64,000 nucleotides of DNA. Source: Rickettsia rickettsii (GTDB lineage Bacteria; Pseudomonadota; Alphaproteobacteria; Rickettsiales; Rickettsiaceae). Positions 32,457 to 41,500 of this stretch are shown here, piece by piece (within the stretch, counting starts at the first letter, position 1; each line of letters starts with the position of its first letter). The notes under the pieces were generated by a model. That model saw only the letters and a list, made by a program, of their open reading frames with translations, was not told where the DNA came from and did no database searches. The position numbers and the translations under genes were made by a program. Location of the stretch: NCBI RefSeq assembly GCF_001951015.1, contig NZ_CP018914.1, positions 1,138,001 through 1,202,000 of the forward strand, given 5' to 3'.

Positions 32457-33374
32457 TTATTTTTTAATTGGATATGCGGTAGTATATACAGCTTCTAAAT
32501 GCTTTATACTTGTTTTAGTATAGTTTTGTGTAGTAGATAGACTTTTATGACCTAATAGTGCTTGAAGAGACCGTAAATCTGCACCATGCTCAAGCAAATG
32601 TGAAGCAAAACTATGTCTAAATGAATGAGCAGTTAAATGCTGCGGTAAACCATAAAAATGCTTTAATTTAATTAATTCACGATTAAATACCGGTGGTTGC
32701 AATTTCTTACCCTGCTTTCCTCTAAATATGGGTTCATTATCACCTAACTTATACGGCAATATTTCTAAATATTGGGTAATTAAATTTTTAGCAATCGGTA
32801 ACCACGGAATTATTCTTTCTTTACTACCTTTACCTATTATTCTTATAAATTCTAGATTTTGTAGATGAAGTTTCGTAATTGATAATGCTTCCGATATACG
32901 TAGACCTGAAGCATATATAAGGACAAGTAGGGCTTTATTTCTAAGTTCTACCCACTTAATATTCCCGTATTCTTCAATATGTTCAAGTGATATTACTACA
33001 TCATCTTCCGATAAAGCTTTTGGTAACAATTTAGTCTTTTTAGGAGATTTTATAGAAAAAATTATATGACTATTTAATTGTGTTGTTTTCTCTAAAAACC
33101 TATAAAAATTTTTTACTGCAGATAAACCACGTGAAATTGAAGAAGCGGCAAAATTATCACAGTTACGTTTTGCAAGCCAACTTCGGATTAATCTGATATC
33201 TGCGGTTTTAATATGATTTATCGTTACAAGCTCTGAATTATAATAATTCATAAACTCAAGAAAATGCTTAAGGTCATTATTATAAGAAATTACTGTATGA
33301 TTAGAGTAATTTCTTTGCAAAACGAGGTATTTTTGCCACTTATTTATTAACGCTTGAATTGATGTATCTAACAT
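32457..33374 (-). CDS. xerC: Tyrosine recombinase XerC
   Basis: Site-specific recombinase (305 residues) that resolves chromosome dimers at dif with XerD and FtsK. The SAM-like N-domain has [20 protein letters not shown]. Catalytic residues are visible: Arg in ASGLRISEA, Lys in [10 protein letters not shown], HxxR in [10 protein letters not shown], His in [11 protein letters not shown] and the Tyr in NYTK. The N-terminal block fits XerC better than XerD, but I cannot run the comparison. FtsK is encoded 12 kb away. Confidence 0.88.
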   Translation of the reverse strand: MLDTSIQALINKWQKYLVLQRNYSNHTVISYNNDLKHFLEFMNYYNSELVTINHIKTADIRLIRSWLAKRNCDNFAASSISRGLSAVKNFYRFLEKTTQLNSHIIFSIKSPKKTKLLPKALSEDDVVISLEHIEEYGNIKWVELRNKALLVLIYASGLRISEALSITKLHLQNLEFIRIIGKGSKERIIPWLPIAKNLITQYLEILPYKLGDNEPIFRGKQGKKLQPPVFNRELIKLKHFYGLPQHLTAHSFRHSFASHLLEHGADLRSLQALLGHKSLSTTQNYTKTSIKHLEAVYTTAYPIKK

Positions 33375-33508
33375 TTATAAAAACTTAACTATTTTTAATA
33401 TTATTCTTAATGCTAACAATTATTAACTCATAATTTTATAAATGTGAGCATGAATTGAGAATTTATACATATACGTAACCTATAAAACACAAAAAATTTT
33501 TTAGGATA

Positions 33509-33834
33509 ATGAATAATGTGAAATAATACACAATTTTAGATTTAATGAAATCCTATATGAATCCAGAATTTTATATGAGTTCTATATAAAAAATATCCCT
33601 AGTGTAGATCTTGCATCTATCACAAATACAATGCAAAGAGCTATGAATATTCTTTTAATAACTAACTAAATTGCTACAGAAAGCATGCTATCTTTGCTTA
33701 AGAAAAATTCCGAAATTATACAAAATAATGTTAATACTATTTTGAATACTACTAAAGAAGCAGCAACTTCTAAAGATTTCAAACAAGCTAGTGAATGTCA
33801 TCAAAAATGTTTAAAATCTATTTATATCTTTTAG
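33509..33834 (+). pseudogene. Phasin-family remnant
   Basis: Preceded by TTAGGATA, an ATG at 33509 reads MNNVK then stops. With one frameshift the frame continues FNEILYESRILYEFYIKNIP and then DLASITNTMQRAMNI. After an in-frame TAA it reads IATESMLSLLKKNSEIIQNN and VNTILNTTKEAATSKDFKQA, the helical pattern of phasins. Phasins coat polyhydroxybutyrate granules. The PhaC fossil 800 bases away supports the call. Confidence 0.68.
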
Positions 33835-33881
33835 CTACTGGATTCCTGCTTTCGCAAGAATGACATAGTGGGAATCTCCTC
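33835..33881. repeat. Half of a 'gtcat' repeat
   Basis: CTACTGGATTCCTGCTTTCG followed by CAAGAATGACAT is the right arm of the repeat family; the left arm is missing here. Confidence 0.6.
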
Positions 33882-34484
33882 TCAGTTGCTCGCCTTTCTG
33901 TTTAACCAATTTTGTAAATAAGATTCTGCTAGCTCCTGATCTTCTATAATAATTACATTTTCAGCATTACGTTTATCGGCAGCAGCCGTGAAATTAAATG
34001 AACCAGTTATTACTTTCTTTTTATCAATAATTATAACTTTATTATGAGCGATTCCCGGTACTTTATCTATATATACATCAATTTTTGCTCGTTGTAATTC
34101 ATATAATTTAGAAAATTTTTGCTTTAAATTACTACGATCAAGCAATATTCTAACCTTTACTCCTCGCGCTTGTGCATTAATAAGTGCAGTAGTAATTAAC
34201 GCATCGCTCATACCGTATGCCTGCATATAAATAGATTCTTCAGCTTTATCTATCTGATTGGCTATAAACTTAGTACAACCGGCAGGCGGAGTAAAACATG
34301 TACTAACTTTACTTCTTGAAAGCTCTGAAATATTGTAATGCTTTATTTGCAGAGCAGATAAAGCTAATGATTTTTTACTTATTAGATTAGTAAAATAATC
34401 CGGATTCTGTCCATAAATACCTAAAGCAATTCCCAAAATAAAGGCAATAGATATTTCTATAAATTTATTATTTTTTCTCTTCAT
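33882..34484 (-). CDS. pld: Phospholipase D family protein
   Basis: A 200-residue single-HKD phospholipase D with a hydrophobic N-terminal signal/anchor (FIEISIAFILGIALGIYG). The catalytic HKD motif is HNKVIIIDKKKVITGSFN (HxK-x4-D-x6-GSxN). Single-HKD enzymes work as dimers. Rickettsial PLD is implicated in escape from the phagosome and in virulence. The ORF is full-length and intact. Alternative: a nuclease of the Nuc/PLD group, since some rickettsial PLDs are similar to bacterial Nuc; activity cannot be told from sequence. Confidence 0.92.
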   Translation of the reverse strand: MKRKNNKFIEISIAFILGIALGIYGQNPDYFTNLISKKSLALSALQIKHYNISELSRSKVSTCFTPPAGCTKFIANQIDKAEESIYMQAYGMSDALITTALINAQARGVKVRILLDRSNLKQKFSKLYELQRAKIDVYIDKVPGIAHNKVIIIDKKKVITGSFNFTAAADKRNAENVIIIEDQELAESYLQNWLNRKASN

Positions 34485-34525
34485 GACTTATTTATATTTT
34501 AGGCATTGCATAGATCGGCTTTTCC

Positions 34526-34607
34526 GTCATTGCGAGGAAAATTACAAAGTAATTGACGAAGCAAAATCTCATGAGATTGCCATGCAGCCTATGGCTCTCA
34601 CAATGAC
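34526..34607. repeat. Dispersed palindromic repeat, 'cattgcgag' family
   Basis: GTCATTGCGAGGAAAATTAC ... GGCTCTCACAATGACG, between pld and the PhaC fossil. Confidence 0.85.
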
Positions 34608-34632
34608 GATTTAGTATCCCCACAAACAACAC

Positions 34633-35140
34633 CTACTTCCTTACGTAACTTCCTGGAGCTTCTTCAATAACCTCTAGATTCTGATAATCTAAAGAATCTA
34701 CTAGCTTATTATTATTTTTTATAAGCCAATTAAGCCAATAATTCCACCATGAGCCTTTATATTCTGTAGCTTTCATAAGCCACTCATGACTACTTAAACT
34801 TAAGTCGTCATTAAACCGATAATTATATTTAGCACTAGCGGGAGGGTTAACTACAACTGCTACATGCCCTGAATCCGTGAGACAAAAAATCTTATGTCCG
34901 TTTAATAATACGAAAAAAGAGTTACAATTAACTTTTCCAAGATCTATTTTTGTTCAGAGTACCTCTAAATTATTGGACTCTTTTAGCAAGTTATTGCAAT
35001 ATGTATTTTGTAAATATTCCTCATACACTTTTGCCAGCAAATTAGTAGAATCCGCATTCCAATATAGCAAATCAAAAGGCATCGGTTTTTTACCGAGTAA
35101 GTAATTATTGACAAAAAACGTCTAAATTAAATCATTAGCC
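34633..35140 (-). pseudogene. phaC: Poly-beta-hydroxybutyrate synthase (PhaC), C-terminal fossil
   Basis: About 165 codons of the PhaC C-terminus read on the minus strand. [19 protein letters not shown] has TAG where PhaC has a Trp. Then come [20 protein letters not shown] and [15 protein letters not shown] followed by a stop, IDLGKVNCNSFFVLLNGHKI, and SGHVAVVVNPPASAKYNYRF. The end is GSWWNYWLNWL ... EAPGSYVRK and a TAG. The catalytic His block (SGHIAGVVNPP in true PhaC) is recognisable. All sequence upstream is gone; the break is at 35140, where a half palindromic element begins. Not functional. Confidence 0.88.
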
Positions 35141-35141
35141 C

Positions 35142-35200
35142 TACGTGAGGATCAAAAAATATGAAACAACAACGCCAATTTTTCAAATTAAACGAGTATA
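35142..35200 (+). repeat. Right half of an RPE-like element
   Basis: Nearly identical to the right half of the element at 6366-6485 (shared TACGTGAGGATCAAAAAATA and AATTTTTCAAATTAAACGAG). It lacks the left arm and directly abuts the truncated phaC fossil. Confidence 0.8.
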
Positions 35201-35202
35201 CC

Positions 35203-36681
35203 TTATATCTTTAAACGATTCCACATACTATTAACCTTGTCGATAACTTCCTGACTCATTTCTATTTTTTTACCCCATTTTCTATTTGTCTCAGGGTATA
35301 TTTTATCGGTTGCATCTATTCCCATTTTACTACCAAGGCCTGACTCAGGAGATGCAAAATCCAAATAATCTATCGGGGAATTATCTATAAAGCTCGTATC
35401 ACGCCTTGGGTCGCTTCTTGTTGCTATTGCCCAAATTACTTCTTGCCAATTACGAACATCAATATCGTCATCTACAACTATAATAAACTTACTATACATA
35501 AAGTGCCGTAAGTAAGACCAAATCCCAAGCATTATTCTTTTAGCATGACCGGGATAGGATTTTTTAATCGATACTACTGCAACTCTATATGAACAACCTT
35601 CAGGTGGAAGCCAAAAATCGACTATTTCCGGAAATTGTTGCTGTAATATAGGAATAAAAATTTCATTTAATGCTTCACCTAAGATTGATGGCTCATCAGG
35701 CGGTTCTCCTGTATAGGTACTTAAATATACTGGATTTTTCTTCATCGTTATTGCGGTAACCGTAAATACAGGAAATTCCTCAACATCATTATAATATCCG
35801 GTGTGATCCCCAAAAGGACCTTCAGGCAAATACTCCTCTAAACTTACATAGCCTTCCAGAACTATTTCACTATGTGCAGGTACTTTGAGGTCAATAGTTT
35901 TGCATTGTACCAACTCTACTTTTTTATTACCGAGTAAACCAGCAAAATTATACTCCGAGATATTCTCAGGTATCGGCATAACTGCTGCCAAAGTTACCGC
36001 TGGATTGGCCCCGATAACGATAGCAGTAGGAAAAGGTTCTTTTTTTGCTTCTTTCCAACGTTTATGATGCTCTGCTCCCCCCCGTAACTTTAACCAACGC
36101 ATCAATAGCTTATTTTCTGAAATAACCTGCATTCTATATATGCCAAGGTTGTAATTATCGATTTTATCTTTTGTTGGACCTTTAGTAAATACTATACCCC
36201 AAGTAATTAAAGGCGAAATATCATCCGGCCAACATCTTTGGATCGGCAATATATTAATATTCGGTTTGTCAATGACGATTTCATGACAAGCTGCTTTTGA
36301 TACGGTTTTAGGAGACATAGCAAATATACGCTTAGCAAGCGGTAACATTGACAATGTTTCTTTAAAAGATGCGGGTGGTTGCGGCTGTTTAAGGAATGCT
36401 AGTAAAACGCCAAGTTCTCTTAATTCTTTGGGTGACTTAAGTTTAAGCCCCATACAAATACGATTTATACTAGCATAAAGATTAGTTAGAACAGGTATGT
36501 CGGACTTAATGCCGTCGACTTTTATAACATTTTCAAAAAGTAATGCAGGTCCGCCTTGTGCTAATACTCTTCTACTAATTTCAGTAATTTCTAAGTCAGT
36601 TTTAACCTCAAGAGCAATACGCTTTAACTCACCGTTTTTTTCTAAAAATTTTAAAAACTCCGGTAAATCTTTAAAGCTCAT
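35203..36681 (-). CDS. ubiD: UbiD family 3-polyprenyl-4-hydroxybenzoate decarboxylase
   Basis: Prenylated-FMN-dependent decarboxylase in ubiquinone synthesis, 492 residues. Typical UbiD blocks: [18 protein letters not shown] at the N-terminus, [16 protein letters not shown], the PFNM-type [28 protein letters not shown] and [20 protein letters not shown]. The conserved catalytic E-R-E region maps in the middle domain. Fits a respiring organism that makes its own ubiquinone. It stands alone on the minus strand. Confidence 0.95.
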   Translation of the reverse strand: MSFKDLPEFLKFLEKNGELKRIALEVKTDLEITEISRRVLAQGGPALLFENVIKVDGIKSDIPVLTNLYASINRICMGLKLKSPKELRELGVLLAFLKQPQPPASFKETLSMLPLAKRIFAMSPKTVSKAACHEIVIDKPNINILPIQRCWPDDISPLITWGIVFTKGPTKDKIDNYNLGIYRMQVISENKLLMRWLKLRGGAEHHKRWKEAKKEPFPTAIVIGANPAVTLAAVMPIPENISEYNFAGLLGNKKVELVQCKTIDLKVPAHSEIVLEGYVSLEEYLPEGPFGDHTGYYNDVEEFPVFTVTAITMKKNPVYLSTYTGEPPDEPSILGEALNEIFIPILQQQFPEIVDFWLPPEGCSYRVAVVSIKKSYPGHAKRIMLGIWSYLRHFMYSKFIIVVDDDIDVRNWQEVIWAIATRSDPRRDTSFIDNSPIDYLDFASPESGLGSKMGIDATDKIYPETNRKWGKKIEMSQEVIDKVNSMWNRLKI

Positions 36682-36717
36682 AGTTTTTTTTGTTTATAAT
36701 GTGTGGCTTATTTTATC

Positions 36718-36803
36718 GTCATTGCGAGCAGCCATAGGCTGCGTGGCAATCTCATTAAATATCCTGCTTCGTCAATTACTTCGTAATTTCATCGCAATGA
36801 CGA
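36718..36803. repeat. Dispersed palindromic repeat, 'cattgcgag' family
   Basis: GTCATTGCGAGCAGCCATAG ... TTTCATCGCAATGACG, between ppiD and ubiD. Confidence 0.85.
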
Positions 36804-36827
36804 TACGGTATGACCTGATGGATTTCG

Positions 36828-38402
36828 CTACTTACTAAAATTAGCTTTTACCTGCATATCATTCTGAATAATTGTGTAGTTAATTAGCTCATCAATTACA
36901 GAATTTTTAATATTATATATTATATTTTTTTCTGAATTGACATGAATATTTTTAGCTGTTAATTCATCGATACTGCTAGATTTAATATGTGCAAAATATA
37001 CTTCATCACCTACTTGAAATACAGGCGTATTACTTCCTATTGTAGTATTAAAAATTGATAATAATATTTCAGGAGTTAGTGTTAGATCATTTTCCATTTC
37101 GGATCTAATATAGCTTTTTTTGCTTATTTTTATTCCGGTAGCTTTAAGCTCTTTTATGTTCTCTTGATCTGAATTATATTCCTTTGCTAAATCCTTGATA
37201 ATTTTTAAGTTTACATCTGCAATATTCCGCTTTATCCAAGCTTTATTTACCTGCTCTTTAATAGCATCAAATTCAGGTATTTTTGCCGGCTGAATAGATT
37301 TTAATTCTACCAATATAAGATAGCTTTTATCCTCTGTTTCTATAGGATAAGATAATTCACCTTCCGAAAGCTCAAAAATATTATCGGCACTTTCAGCAAT
37401 TATTTTATCTTCAATAAGCTCTGCATAACTTATATAGTTAACGTTTTGTATCGGTAGCTTATATTTTTCGGCAATTTCAACTAAGCTAGAACCGGCTGCC
37501 GTCTCATCTTCCAGCTTTTTAGCAAACTCCATATTAAGTATGTCGATTTTTTGAGCCTTTAATAAATCATGTAATTGTTTTTGTACCGCTTCAAAACTTT
37601 GATCACCGAATTCATCTTTATTTTCATTATAAAATTCTAACAACTCATCTTGAGTAACTGAGACTTTTAAATCCTTAATATTAGCTTTAATATAAGAAAA
37701 GCTGCGTTTCTCAGGTACCTCAAACGCGGTTTTATTATCTTGGTAAAAATCCTTCAATTGCTGACCGGTAGGAGTAGGGATTTGTAAATCTTTCGGTTTA
37801 TTTTGTAAATCTATTTGTATTAATTCTACTTCTCTTTTTTCAGCCATATAATCTACTATATTGTCAGTCATAGCTTTAGGAACATAGAAACTTTCTATAA
37901 AAGTACCAACAAAAATATTTTTTAGAGCTTTTTCTTTGAAGTTTAATAAATATTTTTCTTCATCCATATAAGAATTTCTAAAATAAGTTTTAAAAATTTT
38001 TATATTGAAAACACCTTGCTCATTTTTAAAAACCGGTGATTCTTTAACTAAAATTTTAACTGTATCATCACTTAGATCTAAGTCATAATAACTCACTAAA
38101 TAATCTAAGACATTATCGTAAACAAGCCTTTTTAGGATTCGGTTATCAATATTTAACTGTGCTATTTCTTCATCCGTTAAACTTGTTCCCGTTTGCTTAC
38201 TTATAGCATTAATTTCTAAAGATTTTGCTCTCAAAAAATCTTCCTGGGAGATATTTTTCACATGAGAAAAAGTAACAATATCGCCGCTTCTTCTTCCATT
38301 TAATACATCTTTAATACCAAAGCCGACAAAAGCAAAAGCTATCATTGCGAATAAAACCCGCATTATAAAACTATCGGCAGTTTTTCTAATATTATTTAAC
38401 AT
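36828..38402 (-). CDS. ppiD: Periplasmic chaperone/peptidyl-prolyl isomerase PpiD
   Basis: A 524-residue protein anchored by one N-terminal TM (RVLFAMIAFAFVGFGIKDVL), with a SurA-type chaperone domain (SGDIVTFSHVKNISQEDFLR...). The parvulin core (SLVEIAEKYKLPIQNVNYI and the LSYPIETEDKSYLILVELK stretch) is degenerate, as in E. coli PpiD, whose PPIase activity is doubtful. It assists folding of proteins leaving the Sec translocon, which here would include the rOmpA and Adr proteins. The next gene upstream is ompA, separated by a strong terminator, so it is not cotranscribed. Confidence 0.9.
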   Translation of the reverse strand: MLNNIRKTADSFIMRVLFAMIAFAFVGFGIKDVLNGRRSGDIVTFSHVKNISQEDFLRAKSLEINAISKQTGTSLTDEEIAQLNIDNRILKRLVYDNVLDYLVSYYDLDLSDDTVKILVKESPVFKNEQGVFNIKIFKTYFRNSYMDEEKYLLNFKEKALKNIFVGTFIESFYVPKAMTDNIVDYMAEKREVELIQIDLQNKPKDLQIPTPTGQQLKDFYQDNKTAFEVPEKRSFSYIKANIKDLKVSVTQDELLEFYNENKDEFGDQSFEAVQKQLHDLLKAQKIDILNMEFAKKLEDETAAGSSLVEIAEKYKLPIQNVNYISYAELIEDKIIAESADNIFELSEGELSYPIETEDKSYLILVELKSIQPAKIPEFDAIKEQVNKAWIKRNIADVNLKIIKDLAKEYNSDQENIKELKATGIKISKKSYIRSEMENDLTLTPEILLSIFNTTIGSNTPVFQVGDEVYFAHIKSSSIDELTAKNIHVNSEKNIIYNIKNSVIDELINYTIIQNDMQVKANFSK

Positions 38403-38425
38403 AATTTTTTATTTAAGTTTTTATC

Positions 38426-38514
38426 TTCATTGCAAGGAAATTACGAAGTAAGTGACGAAGCAATCTCAGGATATTTGACGAGATTGCCACGTTGCTTCGC
38501 TCCTCGCAATGACG
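38426..38514. repeat. Dispersed palindromic repeat, 'cattgcgag' family
   Basis: TTCATTGCAAGGAAATTACG ... CTTCGCTCCTCGCAATGACG, between ompA and ppiD. Confidence 0.8.
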
Positions 38515-38537
38515 CTTCTCAAAACTACATTATAAAG

Positions 38538-38576
38538 CAAAAAAGCCTATATAGTCAAACTATATAGGCTTTTTTT
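38538..38576. terminator. Intrinsic terminator after ompA
   Basis: Arms AAAGCCTATATAG / CTATATAGGCTTT around loop TCAAA, with A- and T-runs on both sides, so it works in both directions. It is 20 bases past the ompA stop. Confidence 0.85.
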
Positions 38577-38595
38577 ATGATTATAGAACGGTTAA

Positions 38596-41500
38596 TTAAA
38601 AATTAACACGAACTTTTACACTACCTTGCTGAGCGAAATACTTACTTCCGATATTGGTATCGTAGTTAATCCTGTATTCCATCATTTTATGCTTAGCAGT
38701 AACACCGACACCGACATCAAAACTTGTTTTGCTTTGCTTAAAGCTGTTGGTTGGAAGAGGAGCAGTCATACCTTGTAACCTTGCATCAATCGCCGAAACT
38801 TTATTCTTGAATGCATAATCGACCATTGCGTAAAGCTCAGGTGTTAGCACTATTTCATTGACATTGATATTACTTGATACTTTAGCACCGAGTAAACCGT
38901 CGAAAGTATTATAGTTCTTGCCTTTAACGGTAAGATTTTGGTAAGTAGTACCGGTTTCCTTATAGCCCTTATCTTTGATAGTCGAATATCTAAGCCCAGC
39001 TAGCGGTGTTAAGTTAATGTTCTCAGGCATCATATAGGTATAACCAGCCATTAACTGACCTGTATAGCTTTCGGATTTATACTTACCGTTTGCAGTTTGA
39101 TAACCGACAGTCTCTAGTGTCGTTGCAATAACACGTCTTGATTTGCTTCTTATCTTATTATCTGAGTAAGATGCTATAGCTTCAACGAAGAGATTTTCAT
39201 AAGGTACATTATATAAACCGTATAAAGAATAGATGTTGCTCTCTACCTTATTCTTATCGCCCGTTTTATTATTTTTTAGCTTAATGTCAGTATCGGCTCT
39301 TGTATATGCAAGTCCGAGTGCTAGATCATCGCTAACGAAGCCGTCAAAACCTATAGTGCCACCAGTTGTATCAGACTTATAACCACTTATACTGTTACAC
39401 ATCTTCTGCGTTGCATTACCGACAAACGGGCTTATCCACGCACCAAACTTAGCATCCATATCTTCATCACCAGAAGAAACAGGACCTTTATTCCCTGATT
39501 GTACTTTATCCATTCTAGCATTTAGAGCAGTTATATTACTTGATATATTACTCGCTACAACTTGATTATTAACGGCAGCTATAGTGTCGCTAGGTTTTAC
39601 AACATCTTGAATGAGATGAGTTGTAGCATCTGCTTCCTGTAGCGGTGTCATTAGACCAAAGTTATTGAAAGCTTGACGTGCATCTGAACCATTGGGAGCA
39701 TCCTCCATTAACTCAAGCGATTTCTTTATATTTGCAGCATTTGGGATATTTGCAAGCGGTCCACCCGGTGCAAAATCTCCATCTATAACATCTGCAGCTA
39801 TATCTTCTGCAAATAACGTTAAAGTCGATGCATCAAAAGTAAAGTCAACAAAACGGTTGTCATTATTAATAGTTATTTTAACATTCTCTTTAGAAGTAGG
39901 CTTTAAACCACCTGCTGTTTCTGCAGATATTACCGTATATTTTGTATCTGGGCTTATATTATTCATGTCGAAATTAGTAGCAGTAACAACAAGTGCTAAA
40001 GTTGAAACCCCTGATAAATCAAGAGTACTACCTGATTTAATTAAGATATTACCACCTGACTTAGCTGCTCCGTCAAAAGTAGTATTTAAGGTTAGCGTAT
40101 CGGTAAAGCTACCGGTGCCAGTATATGTTACTTGATTTGCACCTAAAGTAAGTGTAGTACCGCCACCTGTTATATTACTATTAAAGGCTAGGCTATTGCT
40201 GAAATTAATAGTAGCACTGTTAGCTACAAAGCTGGTAGCCGTTACATTTTTAGCAAAACTAGTGATAGAACCTTTGGCTAAAGTAACCGCACCTGTATTA
40301 GTGAATGTATTGGCAAAACTTGTAGTACCGCCAAGTGTCGCCGTACCTTTTGCGTTAACACTGCTTGCAAAACTTGTAGCACCTGCCGTTGTGATATCAC
40401 CAACCGAATTAGCCGCAGTCCCTACAACACCGCTAACACTACCGCCATTCATGAAGTTTAGCTTCAGAGCCTGACCACCGGTTTTATTTATGCTGCCTGT
40501 TAAGTTAAAGTGTGCAGGTAATGTTAAAGTATTTGTGCCTGTACCTTGGATTTCGCCGATTTTAACTTTACCGCCTTTGGCAATAGTTACATTTCCTGCA
40601 CCTACTTTTAACATAGCAATCCCGTTTACTCTATTAAGATTACTTGCACCTAAAACTATTAACGTACCGTTATTAGTACCGCCGGTATTTTGGACTGCTC
40701 CCGCAACATTTACATTGTTATTTAATGTTACCATACCGTTTTTTGCATTAAAATCTAAGAAACCGCCAATATTACCGGTTTGAGTTAATTGAACAGCATC
40801 ATTAAATAAAACTACATTTGCCGTAGTAGCTCCAAGTTCTAATTGACCTGTAATATCAAGTACTATATTTGTTGTATTAAAAGTGGTACCTGCCGTGCTA
40901 CAATCTCCCGCTCCTTTGAACAATATAGTTTGTAACTTATGAGCTCCACCAAACGTCTTGCCTCCGGCTATCGTTAATTTTTTTCCTGCAGTTACAGAAT
41001 TTAATATTACTATACCCTCATCGTCATTATCAGGGTCTATATTCGCACCTAGTGTTATCGTACGGTCGTTTCCTGAACTATTTTGTAATACTAATTGAGC
41101 ATCCGCATGTGCAAATTGAATATTTCCTGCCGGTATATTTAAATTACCATTATTTGCATCAATCGTATAAGTAGCATCGTTTATTTGTATAGCACCAGCA
41201 TTAAATGCTGTACTACTAGTAAAATCTGCATTATTGTTAATAAGCACGTTCTGTATACCTTCTAAATTTACATCGTCAGTTATTGTAACAGCATTATAAA
41301 TAAGTAAAGTGTTAAATTTATTACCGCCTCCATCACCGATATTTCTAGCGGTACCTGCTACATTACTCCCAATATTCAGGCCATTAACCCCACCATTAAA
41401 GACTACCGTACCTTCATCAGCACCGGGAGCTACTAAATCAGCTGCTAATAATATATTATTTACTCCGACTCCGGTTAAGTTAGAAAGTACTAAAACAGAA

